NCBI GenBank assembly: GCA_963799245.1 | Contig: CAWCWN010000003.1 | Location: 1,674,001 to 1,738,000 of the forward strand | DNA length: 64,000 nt | Source: CAWCWN01 sp963799245 | GTDB lineage: Bacteria; Chloroflexota; Ktedonobacteria; Ktedonobacterales; Ktedonobacteraceae | Direction: 5' to 3' | Shown here: positions 12,341-21,502 of the stretch, piece by piece | Position numbering within the stretch: position 1 is the stretch's first letter | How the letters are laid out: each line of letters starts with the position of its first letter | Position numbers and translations under genes: made by a program | Notes under the pieces: generated by a model | The model's input: the letters and a program-made list of their open reading frames with translations, nothing else | Told to the model about the DNA's origin: nothing | Databases searched by the model: none

Positions 12341-13600
12341 TCACTTCCATGTACATACCAGGCGTGTCCACTGCCTGGAGATGACCGGCTCGCCCGCCAG
12401 GGGGCTGTACACGCCGGTCTGAGGATAGGCTTTGATACTGAGCCGCTCCAGCGCGGAACGGCCGGCGCCGTCCCAGGCATGCGCCTGCGCAAGCAAGCGC
12501 CCGGCCGGGGCGGCGTCCGGCCCGAAGCTCCTGACAAACCAGCTGGGAGAGCGCTGCCGGTTGAAGAGATCGGGCTGCTCGGGCTGGTAGATCAGTACGC
12601 ACAGGCCTCCTTCCCCGAGCAGCCCGGTTGTACTTATGTATTTCCTGGCGCTATCTGCGGGCGCCGCAGCGGATAGAATGCTGCGCCCCGCCATAGCGGC
12701 GTCGATGGTCAGGCGGCAATGATCAGGCTCGTGCAAGGCCAGCCAGGTGCTTAGCTGGAAAAACATCTCCTGCGAGGTCAGTGCGAGGTCGAGTGGAGTA
12801 TCGCGACCGCCCTGGGTGAGCCAGCGATAAACGACATCCGTATCGATGGAATGACGCTCACTACTCTCAAGATTGATGAGCGGTTCCGGGCCGATCTGTG
12901 TCCTCAGGCCATCTCCACTGAAAGCCCCACGTAACATCATAAAACGGCAGGAGTGAAGCGAGAGGCTCCTTAAATGATCCCCCGCCTGCTCAAAGGCGAC
13001 CGAGAGCTGCGTCCCGCGGATCGACAGGGGCAGTACGAGGCGGCCGCCGGGCCTGAGCTGCTCGCGCCAGGCGGGAAGGATGTCGGCGCTGCCAACGCTG
13101 AGGATGATGCGATCGTAGGGGGCCGCGCCGAGATAGCCCTGGGCGCCATCGGCGCAGAGCACCTGCACCCCTCTGCACCCGGCGGTCTCCAGGTGCGCGC
13201 GCGCGCTTGCAACCGTATCGTCATCGATATCTACACTCACGACCAGGCCCTTCTCCCCCACGATACTGGCTATGAGCGCGGCGTTGTAGCCTGTCCCGGC
13301 CCCAATTTCCAGCACGCGCTGGCCCGGCTTCAATTCAAGCTGCTCAAGCATAATAGCCATGATGGCGGGTTGTGAGGATGAGCTAATGGGAATGTGCGTG
13401 CCATCGAGATACTTGGTCATAATGGCCTGGTCGCTATAGACCACTTCCGGGGGCATGCCCGGCAAAAACAGGTGACGAGGCACGGCGCGAAAGGCAGCCT
13501 CGACAGCAGGAGAACTGATATTACCCTCTCGCACCTGGCAGTTGACGAGCGCCTGGTGAAGTCTGGCTATATTCGGCCCATCAGCCCCGGCTACATCCAT
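12341..13600 (-). CDS. Protein-L-isoaspartate O-methyltransferase-like enzyme with C-terminal extension
   Basis: 419 residues. Residues 1-215 match the PCMT fold: AFRAVPRHLFLPG, SSSSQPAIMAIMLEQL, the SAM motif VLEIGAGTGYNAALIA (about 96-111), SVDIDDDTV, and LRPGGRLVLPL. In that family the enzyme methylates isoaspartyl residues for protein repair. About 200 further residues with no motif I recognise follow; proteins with this layout are often annotated as methyltransferases of peptide-modifying or repair type. The start (ATG 13600, or ATG 13604 region) follows a GGAG run and lies directly against the amidase fragment. Confidence 0.75.
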   Translation of the reverse strand: MDVAGADGPNIARLHQALVNCQVREGNISSPAVEAAFRAVPRHLFLPGMPPEVVYSDQAIMTKYLDGTHIPISSSSQPAIMAIMLEQLELKPGQRVLEIGAGTGYNAALIASIVGEKGLVVSVDIDDDTVASARAHLETAGCRGVQVLCADGAQGYLGAAPYDRIILSVGSADILPAWREQLRPGGRLVLPLSIRGTQLSVAFEQAGDHLRSLSLHSCRFMMLRGAFSGDGLRTQIGPEPLINLESSERHSIDTDVVYRWLTQGGRDTPLDLALTSQEMFFQLSTWLALHEPDHCRLTIDAAMAGRSILSAAAPADSARKYISTTGLLGEGGLCVLIYQPEQPDLFNRQRSPSWFVRSFGPDAAPAGRLLAQAHAWDGAGRSALERLSIKAYPQTGVYSPLAGEPVISRQWTRLVCTWK

Positions 13601-13601
13601 G

Positions 13602-13943
13602 TCTCCGCTCCTTTGCGCAGCTGCTCGATTACCGCCGCATCTTCCTGGGAGATATAATCGGCCAGCACCTTTGAGCCGGCCGTGGTGCGCACATTCTTCA
13701 CTGCGATGAGATCTTTGATGCCAAGCGGAATGCCGTGCAGCGGGCTGCGAAAGAAGCCGGTGCGCTGCTCCAGCTCGGCCTTCTCAGCATCCGATAGGCT
13801 TGCTCCCGCAGGGCGGTGACAAAAGCCTGGATCTCTGGATCGAGCCGGTCAATGTGCTCGAGGGCTTCGCCGACCAGTTCTGTGGGTGTGGTGAGCCCGG
13901 AAAGCATGTCTGCTGAGGCTTCACGAATGGAAAGATATGGCAT
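13602..13943 (-). pseudogene. Amidase-signature enzyme, N-terminal fragment
   Basis: From ATG 13943: REASADMLSGLTTPTELV, HIDRLDPEIQAFVTALREQA, then in the next frame LSDAEKAELEQR, SPLHGIPLGIKDLIAVK (the GIP..KD motif with the first catalytic Lys), TTAGSKVLADY and EDAAVIEQLRKGA. One missing G in the GG at 13797-13798 (plus strand) would join the frames. The remaining 350 or so residues, including the catalytic Ser region, are absent: the sequence passes straight into the methyltransferase start. So the gene is truly truncated even if the frame break is an artefact. Confidence 0.8.
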
Positions 13944-14027
13944 ATGTAAACATCCTGGCTATTTTTGCATGGGAAACTCACGTTCTCTTGTTTGGAAGTA
14001 TATCATATCGCATGACAATGCTCATTC

Positions 14028-14043
14028 GCGGGACTGGTCCCGC
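14028..14043. repeat. Short GC palindrome GCGGGAC-TG-GTCCCGC
   Basis: Perfect 7-bp arms with a two-base centre, in the 240-bp gap between the amidase fragment and recQ. Same style as the palindrome at 23325-23344. Confidence 0.6.
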
Positions 14044-14186
14044 TGTTGCCGTGACTGGCCGTCGCCTGCGCTGGAGCTTTTGTATGATGTTGTATTGAGC
14101 GGGAGCAAAGAGAGATTGAAAGGACTTTGCCACGCATGATATGATCAGGAGGACAGCGAACAATTAGCAAGGAGGGCGTCAGGTTT

Positions 14187-16388
14187 TTGGAGAAGATTGA
14201 GCAGCAGCTCAAACGATATTTTGGGCACAGTGCTTTTCTGCCCGGCCAGCGTGAGCTCATCGAGCTGGCATTGGCCGGGCGTGATGCCTTCGTATTGATG
14301 CCGACCGGCGCTGGTAAATCTTTAATCTACCAGTTCGCGGCCCTGTTACTGCCGGGCCTGACGGTAGTGGTCTCGCCCCTGATCGCACTGATGCAGGACC
14401 AGGTAGATCGCCTGCGCGCCAACGGCATAGCGGCCACCTTTATCAACAGTTCTCTGAGTAACAGCGAGCGTGTATCAAGAGAGCAAGCGGCGATCAATGG
14501 CGAAGTAAAGTTGCTCTATGTGGCCCCTGAGCGGCTGATGGGGGGAAACTTTATGGCCCTGCTGGACCAGGTCGAGAATAATGTGGGACTATCATTACTG
14601 GCGGTGGATGAGGCCCACTGCGTCAGCGAGTGGGGGCATGATTTTCGCCCTGAGTACCGCCAGCTGGGACGCTTGCGCGGCTATTACCCCCATATGCTGA
14701 TGCTGGCGCTGACGGCCACAGCGACCGAGCGCGTGCGAGCCGATATTCTGAGCCAGCTGCGCCTGCGCGATCCGCATGTTCACATTGCCAGCTTTGATCG
14801 CCCCAACCTCTACTACGAGGTGCGCCCAAAGGGCCGCAGCGCCTACGCGGAGGTGCTGCAACTGCTGCGCGAGCGGGCGGGTGAATCTGTCATTATCTAC
14901 TGCCAGAGCCGCAGAGGTGTCGATGAGCTGAGCGCTGCCCTGGTACGTGATGGTATCCGCGCTCTGCCGTATCACGCTGGCCTGACCTCGCAACAGCGCA
15001 ACGAGTACCAGGCGCGTTTCATTCGCGACGATGTCCCGGTGCTGGTGGCGACGATCGCCTTCGGCATGGGCATCAGCAAACCAGATGTGCGCGCGGTCAT
15101 TCACTATGATCTACCGCGCAGCCTGGAGGGCTATTACCAGGAATCGGGCCGCGCCGGGCGTGACGGCCTGCCCGCCCGCTGTATGCTGTTTTTTAACCAT
15201 GGCGACCGCGTAAAAGTAGAGTATTTTATTACTCAGAAAGCTGATGAGGAGGAGTACTACCGCGCCCATCAACAACTGCAGCAGGTCATCGCCTACTGCG
15301 ATAGTACAGCCTGTCGCCGCCGCACCCTCCTGAGTTACTTTGGCGAGACATATGCGCTGGCAGACTGCGGCAACTGCGATAACTGCCTGCGCTCGACCAC
15401 TCTGGAAGATCGCACCGTCGAGGCGCAAAAGTTTTTATCCTGTGTGGCGCGCACGCAGCAGCGCTTCGGTATGCGCCATATCATTGACGTGTTGCGCGGC
15501 GCGCATACGCAGAGGATTCGCGATTACAGGCATGACCAGCTTTCAACGTACGGCATCGGCAAGGATTTGAGCGTTGACACATGGACATATCTGGGGCGCG
15601 CGCTTATCCAGCAGGGTCTGCTCACCCAGACGACCGATACCTACTCTATCCTCAGGCTGAATGAGCTTTCGTTGGAGATCCTGCGCAAACAGCGCAGGGT
15701 CGAGGTCGCGCTGCCCGTGGAGAGGGCGCGGGCAGTAACGCGAGCGACAAAGCCGGGCGGTGATGTAGTTGTCCTGTCGCTGGAGGAGGAGGGACTGTTT
15801 CAGTGCCTGCGCGAGCTGCGCAAGCGCATCGCTGATGCGCAGGGCGTGCCGCCCTATGTCGTTTTTCCGGACGCTAGCCTGCAGGCGATGGCCGAGCTTC
15901 GTCCGCAGAACCAGGCCCAGTTTGCCCGCTTGCCAGGTGTGGGGAGCCGCAAATTAGCGGCGTATTTTACCCCTTTTGCCGACGAGATCTACGTTTATTG
16001 CACGCAGCATAACCTGAGTATGGGTGTAGGGGCTGAACGCAGTGGCGCAAAAGAGGCCCAGCCGTCGAGCGTGCCCGCTGTGACCACTCCCAGCCGCCAG
16101 ATCACTTTAGAGATGTATCAAAGCGGCCTGAGCATTGAGGAGATCGCCGCGCAGCGCAACCTCAAGGCGACGACGATAGAGAGTCACATCGCCGAACTGA
16201 TTGAAATGGGCGAGTTCGCCGATGTCGCCGATCTGCTGCAGGCGGAACGCTACCAGGTCATCGCGCAGGCTCTGGTAAACATAGGCGCTGAAGCCCTCAA
16301 GCCGGTCAAAGAATTTCTGGGTGATGATTACTCCTATGGCGAGATCCGCATCGCGCGCGCGCTTTTGCAGCAGCAACAGAGCGCTTGA
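14187..16388 (+). CDS. recQ: ATP-dependent DNA helicase RecQ
   Basis: 733 residues from TTG 14187 behind AAGGAGGG (14169-14176). Superfamily 2 helicase core: QRELIELAL Q-motif region, Walker A MPTGAGKS (38-45), DEAH box 141-144, TATAT (176-180), motif VI QESGRAGRDG (318-327). The RecQ zinc domain has Cys371, Cys376, Cys394, Cys397 and Cys400 candidates. A winged-helix region follows, then an HRDC domain (about 540-605, LPGVGSRKLAAYFTPFADEI) and a C-terminal HTH of the type found in many RecQ homologues (about 635-725, EMYQSGLSIEEIAAQRNLKATTIE). Function: 3'-5' unwinding in recombination and replication restart. Single gene. Confidence 0.95.
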   Translation: MEKIEQQLKRYFGHSAFLPGQRELIELALAGRDAFVLMPTGAGKSLIYQFAALLLPGLTVVVSPLIALMQDQVDRLRANGIAATFINSSLSNSERVSREQAAINGEVKLLYVAPERLMGGNFMALLDQVENNVGLSLLAVDEAHCVSEWGHDFRPEYRQLGRLRGYYPHMLMLALTATATERVRADILSQLRLRDPHVHIASFDRPNLYYEVRPKGRSAYAEVLQLLRERAGESVIIYCQSRRGVDELSAALVRDGIRALPYHAGLTSQQRNEYQARFIRDDVPVLVATIAFGMGISKPDVRAVIHYDLPRSLEGYYQESGRAGRDGLPARCMLFFNHGDRVKVEYFITQKADEEEYYRAHQQLQQVIAYCDSTACRRRTLLSYFGETYALADCGNCDNCLRSTTLEDRTVEAQKFLSCVARTQQRFGMRHIIDVLRGAHTQRIRDYRHDQLSTYGIGKDLSVDTWTYLGRALIQQGLLTQTTDTYSILRLNELSLEILRKQRRVEVALPVERARAVTRATKPGGDVVVLSLEEEGLFQCLRELRKRIADAQGVPPYVVFPDASLQAMAELRPQNQAQFARLPGVGSRKLAAYFTPFADEIYVYCTQHNLSMGVGAERSGAKEAQPSSVPAVTTPSRQITLEMYQSGLSIEEIAAQRNLKATTIESHIAELIEMGEFADVADLLQAERYQVIAQALVNIGAEALKPVKEFLGDDYSYGEIRIARALLQQQQSA

Positions 16389-16411
16389 TGCGTTTTTGGG
16401 TGCGCGGCTCG

Positions 16412-16819
16412 CTACACGTCTGGCGCTGGCTCTGGTAGAAGTACCATTGTTTTGAGCAGGTGGCGCAGCGTGGCCGCGGGATTTGAGCAGAGGCCGGTGT
16501 GCACAGCTGAGGTCTGGATCATGGTACTGCGCGGCGCGACCAGCCAGTGAAAACGTTCGGATTGTGATAGCTGGGCGATACTGCCGCCCTCCTTCTCGCC
16601 CGCGCAGATGCGAGCGATGTTGTCCAGGTGACTCTGGATCGCGGCTATATCAACGTGCGGGGCCAGGGCCTGCAGGCGCCAGGGGTCCAGGGCAATCAGG
16701 GCATCGAGAAAATGACGCGTGCGACAGAAGAGGATCACACCGATGTTGATGCATTCGCCGCGTTCAACGCAGGGCACAATACGGATGATGGCGTAATCAT
16801 AGGAGCTGAGTGCGGGCAT
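16412..16819 (-). CDS. DUF3037 family protein, partner of HipA-like kinase
   Basis: Start set at ATG 16819 (MPALSSYDYAIIRIVP), the family-typical N-terminus; 135 residues. Motifs: CVERGECINIGVILFC and, near the C-terminus, AVHTGLCSNPAATLRHLLKTMV, both characteristic of DUF3037. The function is unknown in the family. It overlaps the upstream HipA-like gene by 23 bases (16797-16819), which implies coupled expression. This pairing is found in many genomes. Confidence 0.82.
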   Translation of the reverse strand: MPALSSYDYAIIRIVPCVERGECINIGVILFCRTRHFLDALIALDPWRLQALAPHVDIAAIQSHLDNIARICAGEKEGGSIAQLSQSERFHWLVAPRSTMIQTSAVHTGLCSNPAATLRHLLKTMVLLPEPAPDV

Positions 16820-17579
16820 GCAGCGCCTCCTCGACAAAGATGTGCGAAGATGCCAGGCGGTTGAGCAGGTAGGCAATATAGGCCGCCCGGTATGCGTCAC
16901 AATCAGCAAAGAACTGGTCGTTTGTGAGCCAGCCATCAGGAACCATCCGCACGATAGCTTCCAGCAGCGTGGCCGTCAGGCGAGGCTTCAAAAGCGCGTC
17001 AGCTTCATGCAGCGCGCTGGCGACGCGCAGCAAGACGTGATCTTTGATGGGGGTGAAGGGGGAACGACTATGCGCCAGGTAGTTGGGCCAGTTATGATGG
17101 AAATAGAGCGCGGCGCCGTGATCGATCAACATGAGACGCTTATGCCAGAAAAGCATATTCGTATTGCGAGCCGTGCGGTCAACATTGGTGACATAGGCAT
17201 CGAACCAGACGATAGAAGATGCCAGCAAGGGATCTACAGTGCGGACATCGGACGCATCGAAGGCCAGCGCGCCCGGCAGAAAGTCAAGGGCCAGGTTGAG
17301 GCCTGCGCTGGCCTTGATCAACTCCTGAATCTCAAAATCCGGCTCGGAGCGACCAAGCACCGGGTCGAGATCCATAAAGACTATCTCCGGTACAGGTAGT
17401 TCTAAGGCGCGGGCAATTTCACCCGCGACCAGTTCAGCCACCAGCGCTTTGGGACCCTGGCCCGCGTCGCGAAACTTGAGGACATAGAGCCCATCGTCAT
17501 CGGCTTCGACGATAGCAGGAAGTGAGCCGCCCTCGCGTAAAGGAGTCACATAGCGTGTTGCAGTAGTAGTTCTCAGCAT
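16797..17579 (-). CDS. HipA-like kinase-fold protein (HipA_2 type)
   Basis: 260 residues. VEADDDGLYVLKFRDAGQGPKALVAELVAGEIARAL resembles the nucleotide-binding lobe (VLKF lysine) of HipA-type kinases. SSIVWFDAYVTNVDRTARNTNML holds the catalytic-loop-like D..V.N.DR...N.N, and LMLIDHGAALYFH the DHG metal-binding motif. Full HipA toxins are about 440 residues; this shorter type lacks the N-terminal HipA region and no HipB-like HTH antitoxin is adjacent. Its regular partner is the overlapping DUF3037 gene. Whether it is toxic, regulatory or metabolic is not known. Confidence 0.8.
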   Translation of the reverse strand: MLRTTTATRYVTPLREGGSLPAIVEADDDGLYVLKFRDAGQGPKALVAELVAGEIARALELPVPEIVFMDLDPVLGRSEPDFEIQELIKASAGLNLALDFLPGALAFDASDVRTVDPLLASSIVWFDAYVTNVDRTARNTNMLFWHKRLMLIDHGAALYFHHNWPNYLAHSRSPFTPIKDHVLLRVASALHEADALLKPRLTATLLEAIVRMVPDGWLTNDQFFADCDAYRAAYIAYLLNRLASSHIFVEEALHARTQLL

Positions 17580-17700
17580 GCAGATATTTTAGCATAAAAC
17601 AGGTGGCCTTGATACGCAAGACACGCCTGACTGTCCTCTAGACAAGCAAGTCTGTCCCTGCTAGGATAACTTATATATCTTTAGAAAGGATGTGGAGGTG

Positions 17701-19065
17701 ATGACGCAATTAGAAAGGTATATCCGTGAGAACGAAGGACGCTTTCTTGAGGACTTGAAGGGCTGGCTGCGCATACCGAGTATCAGTACGCTGCCGGAAC
17801 ATACAGCAGACGTGTACCGGGCCGCTGAATACGCGGCTGACCAGTTGCGAGGCATGGGATTTGAGCAGGCGGGACTGATTGAGACGGAGGGGCACCCCCT
17901 CGTCTACGCCGAGTGGCTGCAGGCGCCTGGTAAGCCTACCCTCCTGATTTACGGGCACTACGACGTACAGCCGGTTGATCCCGTGGAACTGTGGCAGACG
18001 CCGCCATTTGAGCCGACTGTGCGTGGTGACAACCTGTATTGCCGCGGCGCCAGTGACGACAAGGGTCAGACCATGCTGGTGCTCAAGGCCCTGGAGTCGC
18101 TGCTGGTGGTCAACGGCGCACTGCCTGTGAATGTGAAGGTACTCATCGAGGGAGAAGAGGAGGCGGGCGGCGAAGCGGTTGCTCGCTACGTCAGCGCGCA
18201 CCCCGAGCGCCTGCACTGTGACGCCGCTTTTATCTGTGATACGGGTGTGCCTGACAGGGATATTCCCGCCCTGATTTATGGCCTGCGCGGTATCATCTAT
18301 ACCGAGGTCGAGGTACGCGGCGCGCAGCGTGACCTGCACTCGGGCGAATTTGGTGGGATCGCTCCCAATCCTCTGCACAGCCTGGCAATCATTATCGCCG
18401 GACTGAAAGATAGCGAGGGTCATATCCATATACCGGGCCTCTATGAAAAACTACGCCAGCCGACGAACGAGGAGCGCAAGTTCTGGCAGGAGGATCCCTT
18501 ACAGATTGGCGCCTTACTGCAGCATGAAATGGGCGTCTTAGGACTTACAGGCGAGGAGGAGTACCCTGCGCTGGAGCGTGTCTGGGCACGTCCAACGCTC
18601 GAAGTGCATGGCATCAGCGGCGGCTTTGTCGGCGAAGGCGCCAAGACCGTCATTCCTGCGCAGGCCAGGGCCAAGATCAGCCTGCGTCTACCCCCTGATT
18701 TGAACTCACAGGAAGTGTTTGCGCTCTTTGAGCGCCAGGTTAGAGAGCTGGCACCGCAGGGCGTCGAGGTCGCTGTACACAACGTGCACGGTGGAGAAGG
18801 TGTCCTGGTCGAGCCGGATACGCCCCCCATGCAGGCGGCAATGCAGGCCCTCAAAGCGGCCTTTGCTAAAGAACCCGTGCTCCTGCGTGAGGGCGGCTCG
18901 ATACCGATAGCTGCCCTCTTCAATGAGGTCCTGCATGTGCCGGTCGTGTTAATGGGTTTTGCCCTACCCGACGACAACGTGCACTCCCCCAATGAGAAAT
19001 ATTCTCTGAGCCAGTTCAACAAGGGTATTCGTACCGTGGTCGACTTCTTACAGAGACTGGGGTAA
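17701..19065 (+). CDS. M20 family dipeptidase
   Basis: About 454 residues; ATG 17701 lies close behind GTGGAGG, and in-frame GTG codons at 17692 and 17698 are possible alternatives. Metal-binding and catalytic motifs of M20/M25/M40 enzymes are present: LLIYGHYDVQPVD, CRGASDDKGQ, LIEGEEEAGG, DLHSGEFGG (lid domain start) and DDNVHSPNEKY at the C-terminus. Members of this group hydrolyse dipeptides or N-acyl amino acids with two zinc ions in the cytosol. Convergent with trmD, 13 bases apart. Confidence 0.92.
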   Translation: MTQLERYIRENEGRFLEDLKGWLRIPSISTLPEHTADVYRAAEYAADQLRGMGFEQAGLIETEGHPLVYAEWLQAPGKPTLLIYGHYDVQPVDPVELWQTPPFEPTVRGDNLYCRGASDDKGQTMLVLKALESLLVVNGALPVNVKVLIEGEEEAGGEAVARYVSAHPERLHCDAAFICDTGVPDRDIPALIYGLRGIIYTEVEVRGAQRDLHSGEFGGIAPNPLHSLAIIIAGLKDSEGHIHIPGLYEKLRQPTNEERKFWQEDPLQIGALLQHEMGVLGLTGEEEYPALERVWARPTLEVHGISGGFVGEGAKTVIPAQARAKISLRLPPDLNSQEVFALFERQVRELAPQGVEVAVHNVHGGEGVLVEPDTPPMQAAMQALKAAFAKEPVLLREGGSIPIAALFNEVLHVPVVLMGFALPDDNVHSPNEKYSLSQFNKGIRTVVDFLQRLG

Positions 19066-19078
19066 GATTATTGTACCC

Positions 19079-19804
19079 TCACATTTCTTCCATGTCTAAT
19101 TCCTGCAGCAGCTTTCTGTCGGCTTTGCTGCTCAGATCGAGGCGCGCAAATAGATCAGGACGGCGCTGGCGTGTCAGGCGTAGAGATCTTTTGCGTCGCC
19201 AGCGGGCGATCTGCGCGTGATTGCCGGAGAGTAAGATATCTGGAATGCGCCAGCCGCGAAACTCTGGCGGCCGTGTAAACTGGGGATATTCGAGCAGGCC
19301 GCTGGTGTGAGATTCCTCCTGTACGGACTCGCTGGCCAGGACGCCTGGCAGCAGACGACTGACGGCGTCTACAATGATCATTGCAGCCAGTTCACCGCCT
19401 GTCAGGACAAAGTCGCCAATAGAGATTTCGTCGGTGACAAGGTGGCGGCGCACACGCTCATCGACGCCCTCGTAGTGTCCACACAGCAGCGTGAGACGCG
19501 GCTCCCGCGCGAACTCCTGGGCAAGCTGCTGGTTGAAGAGCCTGCCCTGAGGCGTGAGCAGGATGATTGGGCCACCCGCGTAGACCGCCTCGACGGCGGC
19601 AAAGGCCGGCTCCGGCTTCATGACCATGCCCGCGCCGCCCCCGTAGGGATAGTCATCCACGACATGATGTTTATCTGTGGTGGCCGCGCGGATATCGTGC
19701 AGCGCGACGCTGAGCAGCCCTCGCTCCTGTGCGCGCTTGAGGATGCTCTCGCTGAGTGGCCCCTGGAACATTGTGGGAAATAAGGTAAAAATATCAAAAT
19801 GCAT
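19079..19804 (-). CDS. trmD: tRNA (guanine-N1-)-methyltransferase
   Basis: 241 residues, full length. SPOUT trefoil-knot signatures: YPYGGGAGMVMKPEP, LLCGHYEGVDERV, ISIGDFVLTGGELAAM, LLEYPQFTRPPEFRG and LLSGNHAQIARWRR. It makes m1G37 in tRNAs reading CNN codons and prevents +1 slippage. In most bacteria trmD sits with rpsP, rimM and rplS; here it stands alone beside a peptidase gene. Confidence 0.97.
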   Translation of the reverse strand: MHFDIFTLFPTMFQGPLSESILKRAQERGLLSVALHDIRAATTDKHHVVDDYPYGGGAGMVMKPEPAFAAVEAVYAGGPIILLTPQGRLFNQQLAQEFAREPRLTLLCGHYEGVDERVRRHLVTDEISIGDFVLTGGELAAMIIVDAVSRLLPGVLASESVQEESHTSGLLEYPQFTRPPEFRGWRIPDILLSGNHAQIARWRRKRSLRLTRQRRPDLFARLDLSSKADRKLLQELDMEEM

Positions 19805-19906
19805 AGGCGTTCCGGCTCAAGCTATACCCCCTCTTTCCATTGTGTGTTACAATAACACCGTCGCTTCTTTCTGACAAGTCGTTTCTGCAGTGGAGCCTGC
19901 TATTGT

Positions 19907-21502
19907 ATGTCTTGGTCCCAAACTTCGCAAGCCGGGGATTTGTATGATCAGATGACTATCCTTTGTGGCAGTGCAATCCGCTTGCTGGGAGGTGAGGCGG
20001 GGGCCTTTGTGCTATCGAATGAGGCATTCGACCCGCAGAGCAGTTCGGAGTACACGCTTTACCGACTCGACGCTTCACTGTTTCCCTCGTTGTCCATACT
20101 TTTTCAGGAGGGCGCGCAACCCGGTGAAGAACGCCCGTGCGTGGTAGAGCCGTTGTCGCAGAGCTTGCGCGAGCTGCTCGCGGCCAGCAAGAGCGAGGGC
20201 GCTGAGGACCTGGATCTGCATAGGGCGGAGCGCTGCTCGCTGCTGGTAAGTGATTACACCGGGATACTGGGCGTGTTGCACTGCATTCGTCCCGTGGGCG
20301 TGTGTTCGAGCCTTGAGCAGGGACCTGCCTCTCAGGCTCAGGGCAACTTGCGCCTGTTCATCGCACAATTGGCGGCCGGCCTGCGTTCAACACTGAGATC
20401 GCAGTCGTTGCTACAAGAGCAGGGCCGGCTGGCAGCCATCTTTCAGCATAGTACGGAAGGCATCCTGACCGTTGATCAAACCCTGCGTATTATCGACTTC
20501 AACCCGGCCATGGAGCGTTTGACTGGCTGGCGTGAAAGTGAAGTGCTGGGGCGCTTTTACTACGAAGTATTGCGACCCAAGGATCTGCAGGGCAATGACG
20601 TGGGGCTGCAGGGCTCGCCGATTTTGCAGGCCTTTGCCGGGCAGAGCGTTGTCAATCGCGAGATGTTGATCTCCGCGCGCGACGGCCAGCGTTTTAATGT
20701 ACGCGTAACGGCCTCGGTCGTTTACTCCGCCAGGGGCGAGCCCATGAATGGCATTCTGAATGTCCGCGATATCAGCGATGAACGTGAGCAAGAAGAGCAG
20801 CGCTCAACGTTTATTTCTGTGATCTCTCATGAATTACAGACGCCAATTGCGATTATCAAAGGCTATGCCTCGACCCTGGCACGCACCGACGCCATGCTCA
20901 ATGTGGATGTGCTGCGTTCACGCCTGCTGGCCGTGGAAGAAGAGGCGGATCGTTTGAACAAGCTGGTGGGCAATTTGCTTTACGCCTCACGTATCCAGGC
21001 CGGTGGTCTGCAGATGGAGATTGTGCCATTAGAGCTGCCGCCTTTGATCTCCAGCGTTGTGCGGCGCCTGCTGGCGCAAAGCCCTGATATCATGATCTCG
21101 CTTGAGCTGTCAGCACAATTGCCAACGGTAATGGCCGACCGCGAACGTATTGAAGAGGTATTGCAAAATTTGCTGGATAATGCTATCAAATATTCACCGC
21201 GCCAACGAACGTTTACGGTTACCAGCCATGCGACGGGGGATGAGGTGATCGTCAGTGTAAGTGATGCGGGTATGGGAATATCGCTGCGTGAGCAGGAGCA
21301 TATCTTTGATCGTTTTCACCGTGTCGGGAATCGTATGACACAGACGACGCCCGGCGCTGGCCTGGGGTTATATATTTGCCGTGCCATTGTAGAGGCGCAC
21401 GGAGGCCGTATCTGGGTCGAGAGTACCCTGCACGAAGGCTCGACATTCTCATTTAGTTTACCGCGTGTGGAGAAAGCACAATTGCCAATGGTGGTGTTTT
21501 AA
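19907..21502 (+). CDS. GAF/PAS sensor histidine kinase
   Basis: 531 residues, no clear membrane segment, so probably cytosolic. The N-terminal 165 residues look like a GAF-type sensor. A PAS domain follows (IFQHSTEGILTVDQTLRIIDFNPAMERLTGW, about 180-300). The kinase core has H-box FISVISHELQTPIAIIKGY, N-box VLQNLLDNAIKYSP, G1 VSDAGMGIS and G2 GAGLGLYICR. The stop touches the start of the response regulator (TAAATG at 21500-21505), so the pair is one unit. The signal sensed is unknown. Confidence 0.92.
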   Translation: MSWSQTSQAGDLYDQMTILCGSAIRLLGGEAGAFVLSNEAFDPQSSSEYTLYRLDASLFPSLSILFQEGAQPGEERPCVVEPLSQSLRELLAASKSEGAEDLDLHRAERCSLLVSDYTGILGVLHCIRPVGVCSSLEQGPASQAQGNLRLFIAQLAAGLRSTLRSQSLLQEQGRLAAIFQHSTEGILTVDQTLRIIDFNPAMERLTGWRESEVLGRFYYEVLRPKDLQGNDVGLQGSPILQAFAGQSVVNREMLISARDGQRFNVRVTASVVYSARGEPMNGILNVRDISDEREQEEQRSTFISVISHELQTPIAIIKGYASTLARTDAMLNVDVLRSRLLAVEEEADRLNKLVGNLLYASRIQAGGLQMEIVPLELPPLISSVVRRLLAQSPDIMISLELSAQLPTVMADRERIEEVLQNLLDNAIKYSPRQRTFTVTSHATGDEVIVSVSDAGMGISLREQEHIFDRFHRVGNRMTQTTPGAGLGLYICRAIVEAHGGRIWVESTLHEGSTFSFSLPRVEKAQLPMVVF

